Part shown: one piece after another, positions 61,733 through 64,000 of the stretch
How the letters are laid out: each line of letters starts with the position of its first letter
Position numbering within the stretch: position 1 is the first letter of the stretch
Assembly: GCA_937902315.1 (NCBI GenBank)
Contig: CALGUG010000009.1
Location: forward strand, 1-64,000
DNA from: an uncultured Chloroflexales bacterium
Lineage (GTDB): Bacteria > Chloroflexota > Chloroflexia > Chloroflexales > Chloroflexaceae
Length of the DNA stretch: 64,000 nucleotides
Direction: 5' to 3'
Made by a program: the position numbers and the translations under genes
The notes under the pieces: generated by a model
What the model was told of the DNA's origin: nothing
Database searches by the model: none
The model's input: the letters and a program-made list of their open reading frames with translations, nothing else

Positions 61733-61787
61733 GATAGCCGTAGGCGGACGCGCTAGAAGCCGAATGGGAGCTAGAAGCCTTACCGCC
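61733..61787 (+). repeat. Family A element, pair 3 right
   Basis: GATAGCCGTAGGCGGACGCG, CTAGAAGCCGAATGGGAGC, end AGCCTTACCGCC: the near-perfect inverted partner of 58822-58876. Confidence 0.82.
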
Positions 61788-61834
61788 AGAAGCGCGAGAT
61801 GTGGCGTTCAGTATCACCTGAAAGGGAGCTGATT

Positions 61835-62960
61835 ATGGCCGTGTTGAATAGTGCGCAGTTTAGTCCGACCTTGGGTGGGCGCTACTACTACGAGCCCGAG
61901 ATTTACGCCAAAGAACTTGAGCGTATTTTCGGCCAGATGTGGGTTTGTGTGGGGCGCGCCGAGGCGATCCCCGAAAAGGGCCAGTTCTTTTTGGTTGATC
62001 TGGGCGGCGAAAACATCATCGTGGTGCGCGGACGCGATCTGCAAGTGCGCGCTTTCTTTCTACAACGTTTGTCGCCATCGCGGGGCGCGCGTCTGTAACG
62101 AGCAGCAGGGCAAAGCCGCCGCGTTACAGTGCCGCTACCACGCTTGGACCTACGGACTGGATGGCAAGCTGAATGGCGCGCCCAACATTATCAACTCCGA
62201 AGCCTTCGACCGCGAGGCCTATGGGCTGGTGCCGGTCGCCGCCGAAGTCTGGGAGGGCATGATCTGGCTGAACCTCTCGGATAAACCCGCCCCGATCGAA
62301 GAGCAGCTCCACGAGCCGATAATCAAGCGCTTTGGCTCGCTCGACACCTGGAAGCGCTATGGGATCGGCGATCTGACGGTTGGCAAGTCGATCAGCTACG
62401 ATGTCGAAGCCAACTGGAAGCTGGTGGTCGAGAACTTTATGGAGTGTTACCACTGCGGCCCGATGCACCCCGAATTGTGCCAGCTGATCCCGGCCTTTCG
62501 GGGCGGCGTCTCCTACCAAGCTCATGTCGGGGTTGGCTCGGCCTTCGCCGAGGATATCGAGGGCTTCAATTTTTCGGGCAAGGCCACGCGGCCCATTTTG
62601 CCCAATTTAAGCCCGGCCGAAGAGCGCATGTATTACGGTTTGGTGCTCTGGCCGAATGTGCTGGTCAGCCTGTTGCCCGACCATGTGATTTTGCATACTG
62701 CGCTGCCGATGGGCCCAGAGCGCACGCGGGTGGTCTGCGATTGGATCTTCGATAGCGAGGTGGCGGCGCGCCTCGACTTTGACCCCATGGACGCGGTTGA
62801 GGTCTTTGATCTGGTCAACCGCCAAGACTGGGAGGTCTGCGAGATGGTGCAGAAGAACGCTCGCTCGCGCGCCTTCGCCAACGGCGGGATCTTTGTGCCG
62901 ACTGAGCAGCATATCAATAGCTTTAACGATCTGATCCGCCAGCGGATCGGCGCGCTCTGA
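61835..62960 (+). pseudogene. Rieske non-heme iron oxygenase (GbcA-like), frameshifted by a 4-bp duplication
   Basis: The first frame codes GGRYYYEPEIYAKELERIF, WVCVGRAEAIPEKGQFF, IIVVRGRDLQVRAF and then runs out. The second frame resumes precisely at YNVCRHRGARV and reads to 62960. The Rieske cluster ligands are CRH and CRYH (15-20 residues apart); the mononuclear iron segment is ENFMECYHCGPMHPEL. The break is two adjacent TTTC copies (62053-62060); deleting one gives a full-length 374-residue alpha subunit. Such enzymes include glycine betaine monooxygenase GbcA, which yields dimethylglycine and formaldehyde. AAAGGGAGCTGATT precedes the ATG. No reductase (GbcB) is in the window. Phase variation, decay or sequence error are all possible. 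Confidence 0.87.
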
Positions 62961-63005
62961 AATGCTGCTCTGTGTTGTGCGAAACGCTTAGTTTGAGGAA
63001 GCCTT

Positions 63006-64000
63006 ATGGCCGAACGCAGAACTCCGCTCTATGAGACGCACCTTCGCCTCGGCGCCCAGATGGTGCGCGGCGGTGGCGACTACCTCTTTCCGCTCAGTTA
63101 TAGCTCGCCCGTCGAAGAGCATCTCAACACCCGCAGCAATGTGGGCATGCAAGATCTCTCGACTATGGGCGAGATTGATATCAAAGGGCCGGGCGCTGAA
63201 CGCTTGCTCAACACGCTCTTGGTGAACGAGATCCGCGATCTTGAGCCGGGCCAGATGCGCTATTCGAGCATGTGCAACGAGGCGGGCGGCATGGTCGACG
63301 ATATCACGCTCTACAAGTTCAGCGACGAGCACTTTATGCTGGTGACCAGCTCTGCGCCGCGCAAAAAGACCGCCGCCTGGATCCGCGATCACGCTGTGGG
63401 CACTAGCACCTATGTGACCGATATAAGCGCCGCCATCGCGCTGCCGGTGGTGCAGGGGCCGCGTTCGCGCGAGCTATTGAGCAGCTTGCTCGAAGGTCTC
63501 GATCTCGATCGTCTGCGTTATTTTCGCTTTGGAAGCGGCACTATCAAAGGAATCGAAGTGCTGATCTCGCGCTCTGGCTATACGGGCGAGCTCGGCTATG
63601 AGCTCTACACTCCCGCCGAAGAGGCGGCCGCGCTGTGGGAGATTCTGCTGCAGGCGGGCCGCGAGTTTGGCCTCAAGCCCTATGGCGTGGCGGCGATGCA
63701 CACCCTGCGCTTAGAGAAGGCTTTGGTGCTCTATGGCGTCGACGCCGACGAGAGCCGCACGCCCTTCCATATGGGCCTCGAGCGCTGGATCCGCTTCGAT
63801 AAGCGCCACTTTATCGGGCGCGACGCCTTGCTGCGTGTGCAGTCGCAAGGCTTGGAGGAGCGCTGGGTCGGCTTGGTTTTGCATAGCGAGCTGCCCGCCG
63901 CTGCTGGAGCCACGGTCTATAGCATCGGGCGCGAAGCCAGCAGCGAGACGGTCGTTCACCACGGCCCCGAGGCGGGCGCGCGCAACGAGCGCCAGCGTCC
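63006..64000 (+). CDS. GcvT-like aminomethyltransferase (cut by window end)
   Basis: 331 codons without a stop before the window edge. N-terminus MAERRTPLYETHLRLGAQMV, then VGMQDLSTMGEIDIKGPGAE, the tetrahydrofolate-binding CNEAGGMVDDITLYKF, SRSGYTGELGYELY and GVAAMHTLRLEKALVLYG are all aminomethyltransferase (glycine-cleavage T-protein superfamily) features. The family includes true GcvT and the demethylases of dimethylglycine, dimethylsulfoniopropionate and related compounds, and its place next to the Rieske and FAD genes suggests the latter kind. GTTTGAGGAAGCCTT precedes the ATG. About 40-60 further residues are expected beyond the edge. Confidence 0.85.
   Translation, partial: MAERRTPLYETHLRLGAQMVRGGGDYLFPLSYSSPVEEHLNTRSNVGMQDLSTMGEIDIKGPGAERLLNTLLVNEIRDLEPGQMRYSSMCNEAGGMVDDITLYKFSDEHFMLVTSSAPRKKTAAWIRDHAVGTSTYVTDISAAIALPVVQGPRSRELLSSLLEGLDLDRLRYFRFGSGTIKGIEVLISRSGYTGELGYELYTPAEEAAALWEILLQAGREFGLKPYGVAAMHTLRLEKALVLYGVDADESRTPFHMGLERWIRFDKRHFIGRDALLRVQSQGLEERWVGLVLHSELPAAAGATVYSIGREASSETVVHHGPEAGARNERQR

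Noticed and set aside
61851..62960. Separate intact 369-residue Rieske protein starting at 61851
   Set aside because: The first 65 codons are an out-of-frame reading; the real N-terminus is in the frame that starts at 61835.
1..64000. tRNA, rRNA, riboswitch, integrase or transposase genes
   Set aside because: None could be recognised by eye on either strand; a covariance-model search would be needed to exclude small RNAs.

Overview
The window looks like a chromosomal piece of a heterotrophic Chloroflexota bacterium, perhaps Herpetosiphon-like. This is an inference from gene content and style, not from a marker gene: secreted proteins built of kelch and Ig-like modules with a C-terminal YLPVV-type tail, a choice-of-anchor-Q-like remnant, a DUF4132 protein, TPR and STAND proteins, and many dispersed hairpin repeats. 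No rRNA, tRNA, transposase, phage or plasmid gene was recognised. Genes lie on both strands in short operons, mostly with clear GGAGG-type ribosome sites.

Layout. (1) 0.2-10.7 kb: an NDP-forming acyl-CoA synthetase fused to a GNAT acetyltransferase, a TPR protein, a RelE-like/UvrD helicase fusion, and pyruvate formate-lyase with its activase. PFL (acetyl-CoA plus formate) and an ADP-forming acetyl-CoA synthetase (acetate plus ATP) would make a fermentative pair. (2) 10.8-12.1 kb: a gene-free repeat array. (3) 12.1-18.3 kb: an AT-richer island with a probable N4-cytosine DNA methyltransferase and a 1468-residue Dna2-like nuclease-helicase, the best candidate here for an undescribed restriction or defence system. 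It is followed on the other strand by a probable alpha-glutamyl/putrescinyl-thymine pyrophosphorylase clade 3 protein and a short STAND NTPase. (4) 21-30 kb: nitronate monooxygenase, a secreted kelch protein, an ArsR-type regulator divergent from a monooxygenase/cytochrome P450 pair, a double-DUF4279 protein and two tandem stand-alone receivers. (5) 30-38 kb: a DUF4132 protein, a YdjC/ChbG deacetylase, an alpha/beta hydrolase, a beta-helix pseudogene and two degenerate signalling proteins. (6) 38-54 kb: a stress-type block with a KGG protein, Zn alcohol dehydrogenase, Mn catalase, YciE-like ferritin fold protein, three SDRs, cyanophycin synthetase and cyanophycinase, a lipoprotein, DUF2243, a CtaG-like protein, a broken alpha-glucan enzyme and an iron-permease-family protein. 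(7) 54.3-56.5 kb: overlapping HNH and PA14/LGFP remnants. (8) 56.5-64 kb: a GC-richer cluster with a GntR/FCD regulator, Fe-alcohol dehydrogenase, dimethylglycine-dehydrogenase-like enzyme, a Rieske oxygenase interrupted by a frameshift, and a GcvT-like protein cut by the window end. It fits glycine betaine or another N-methyl amine demethylation.

Repeats are the other theme. Family A is a ~55-bp hairpin element with about 14 copies. Family B is a 110-165-bp MITE-like element with ATACCAAATC ends. Family C is a CCCCTCTCC hairpin and family D an ACCTGC hairpin. Three pairs of family A copies are almost identical within the pair, lie in opposite orientation and bracket gene blocks. Two genes are broken by perfect short tandem duplications (5 bp and 4 bp), which could be phase variation, recent decay or sequence error.
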